Assembly: GCA_039030175.1 (NCBI GenBank)
Contig: JBCCER010000110.1
Location: 1-14,632 of the forward strand
Source of the DNA: JANQGH01 sp039030175
GTDB lineage: Bacteria > Pseudomonadota > Alphaproteobacteria > DSM-16000 > Inquilinaceae
Direction of reading: 5' to 3'
DNA: 14,632 bases
The first letter of the stretch is position 1, and every line of letters begins with the position of its first letter. Below, in pieces: positions 13,731 to 14,632 of this stretch. A model generated the notes under the pieces. The model did not search any database. It was not told the DNA's origin and worked only from the letters and a program-made list of their open reading frames with translations. The position numbers and the translations under genes were made by a program.

Positions 13731-14632
13731 GCGGCGGTGCCGCCCACAGTTAGGCCGTCGATCCGTAAGGTTGGCTGGCCGACACCGACCGGCACACCTT
13801 GCCCATCTTTACCGCAGGTACCAATGCCCGGGTCCAATGCCATGTCATTTCCGATCATGGCTACCTTCGTCAGGGCATCTGGCCCGTTGCCGATCAGGGT
13901 GGCGCCTTTGACCGGGGCACCTATCTTGCCGTCCTCGATCAAATAGGCTTCGGAGGCTGAAAAGACGAATTTGCCGTTGGTGATGTCCACCTGGCCGCCG
14001 CCGAAATTCACGGCGTAAAGCCCCTTCTTTACGCTGGCTAGAATCTCGCCCGGGTCCTTGTCGCCGCTCGCCATGATCGTATTGGTCATGCGCGGCATCG
14101 GGTGGTGGGCAAAGCTCTCGCGGCGGCCGTTTCCGGTAGGGGCCACCCCCATCAGCCGTGCGTTCAGCCGGTCTTGCATGTAACCAACCAGGATGCCGTC
14201 CTCGATCAACGTGGTCGACTGGGTGGGCGTTCCTTCATCATCGATCGTCAGGCTGCCGCGCCGGTCGGTCATCGTGCCGTCATCGATCACGGTGACGCCT
14301 GGGGCAGCGATTCGCTCACCCATCAGGCCGCTGAAGGCGGAAGTCTTCTTGCGATTGAAGTCGCCCTCCAACCCATGGCCAATCGCCTCGTGCAACAAGA
14401 TACCGGGCCAACCAGAGCCTAGTACGACCGTCGCCTCGCCCGCGGGGGCTTCGACGGCGTCCAGCTTAATCAGTGCCTGTCGCAGTGCCTCGTCAACGGC
14501 GTAGTGCCATTGTGCAGGGTCTAGATAGGCGTCGAAGCTGGTGCGTCCGCCGGCACCATAGCTACCGGCCTCCATCCGGTCTCCGTCGCCGCAGACGACC
14601 GAGACGTTAAGCCGGACCAGGGGGCGGATATC
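13727..14632 (-). CDS. tldD: Metalloprotease TldD (partial, N-terminus outside window)
   Basis: Catalytic zinc subunit of the TldD/TldE cytoplasmic peptidase. The last 301 codons are present, and the reading frame stays open to the window edge. The visible part begins DIRPLVRLNVSVV, so the internal ATG at 14575 is not the start; roughly 170 residues are missing compared with the usual 470-480. The active-site HExxxH motif is HEAIGH (14375-14392), followed by GLEGDFNRKKTSAFSG, GERIAAPGVTVIDDGT and the IDDEGTPTQ stretch. The C-terminal end (PTLRIDGLTVGG) parallels that of PmbA (PTVRVDGMTVAG), as expected for paralogous partners. It converges on the small membrane protein gene with a 4-bp overlap of the stop codons. 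Confidence 0.95.
   Translation of the reverse strand, partial: DIRPLVRLNVSVVCGDGDRMEAGSYGAGGRTSFDAYLDPAQWHYAVDEALRQALIKLDAVEAPAGEATVVLGSGWPGILLHEAIGHGLEGDFNRKKTSAFSGLMGERIAAPGVTVIDDGTMTDRRGSLTIDDEGTPTQSTTLIEDGILVGYMQDRLNARLMGVAPTGNGRRESFAHHPMPRMTNTIMASGDKDPGEILASVKKGLYAVNFGGGQVDITNGKFVFSASEAYLIEDGKIGAPVKGATLIGNGPDALTKVAMIGNDMALDPGIGTCGKDGQGVPVGVGQPTLRIDGLTVGGTAA

Overview
The window is ordinary, densely coded chromosome of a Gram-negative bacterium, most likely an alphaproteobacterium. Signs for this are GC-rich coding sequence, lipid A and Kdo biosynthesis genes, a plant/alphaproteobacterial-type glutamate-cysteine ligase, the ubiA-rsmE-gshA neighbourhood, and a PlcP/Agt-type phospholipid-remodelling pair. 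No insertion sequence, phage gene, CRISPR array, tRNA or rRNA was seen. I cannot name the species.

Layout, left to right. (1) xseA on the + strand converges on a minus-strand run read right to left as plcP, agt, waaA, lpxK (5741 down to 1585). (2) dagK (5911-6807, +) is divergent from plcP. The 169-bp AT-rich gap between them (5742-5910) holds the clearest regulatory signals in the window: a TTGAAA-17-GATAAT promoter for dagK, a palindrome over its -35 box, and an 11-bp-arm inverted repeat upstream of plcP. (3) pmbA/tldE and a DUF6524-like membrane protein form a minus-strand pair (6816-8625). (4) mepA and a VOC-domain protein lie on the + strand (8845-10241). (5) ubiA (-) is divergent from rsmE (+), followed by gshA and a small two-helix membrane protein (+). 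The last of these converges, with overlapping stop codons, on tldD (-), which runs off the right edge. No gene-free stretch exceeds about 220 bp.

Functionally the envelope dominates. PlcP is predicted to release diacylglycerol from phospholipids, Agt to glycosylate it, and the DagK-family kinase to phosphorylate diacylglycerol back to phosphatidate. WaaA and LpxK build Kdo-lipid A, and MepA cuts peptidoglycan cross-links. UbiA serves quinone synthesis, GshA glutathione synthesis, RsmE 16S rRNA methylation, XseA single-stranded DNA degradation, and TldD/TldE form a peptide-processing metalloprotease pair.

The most interesting part is the plcP-agt/dagK lipid-remodelling module with its shared regulatory region, placed directly upstream of waaA-lpxK. 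The individual families are known. The arrangement and its control signals are what merit a second look.
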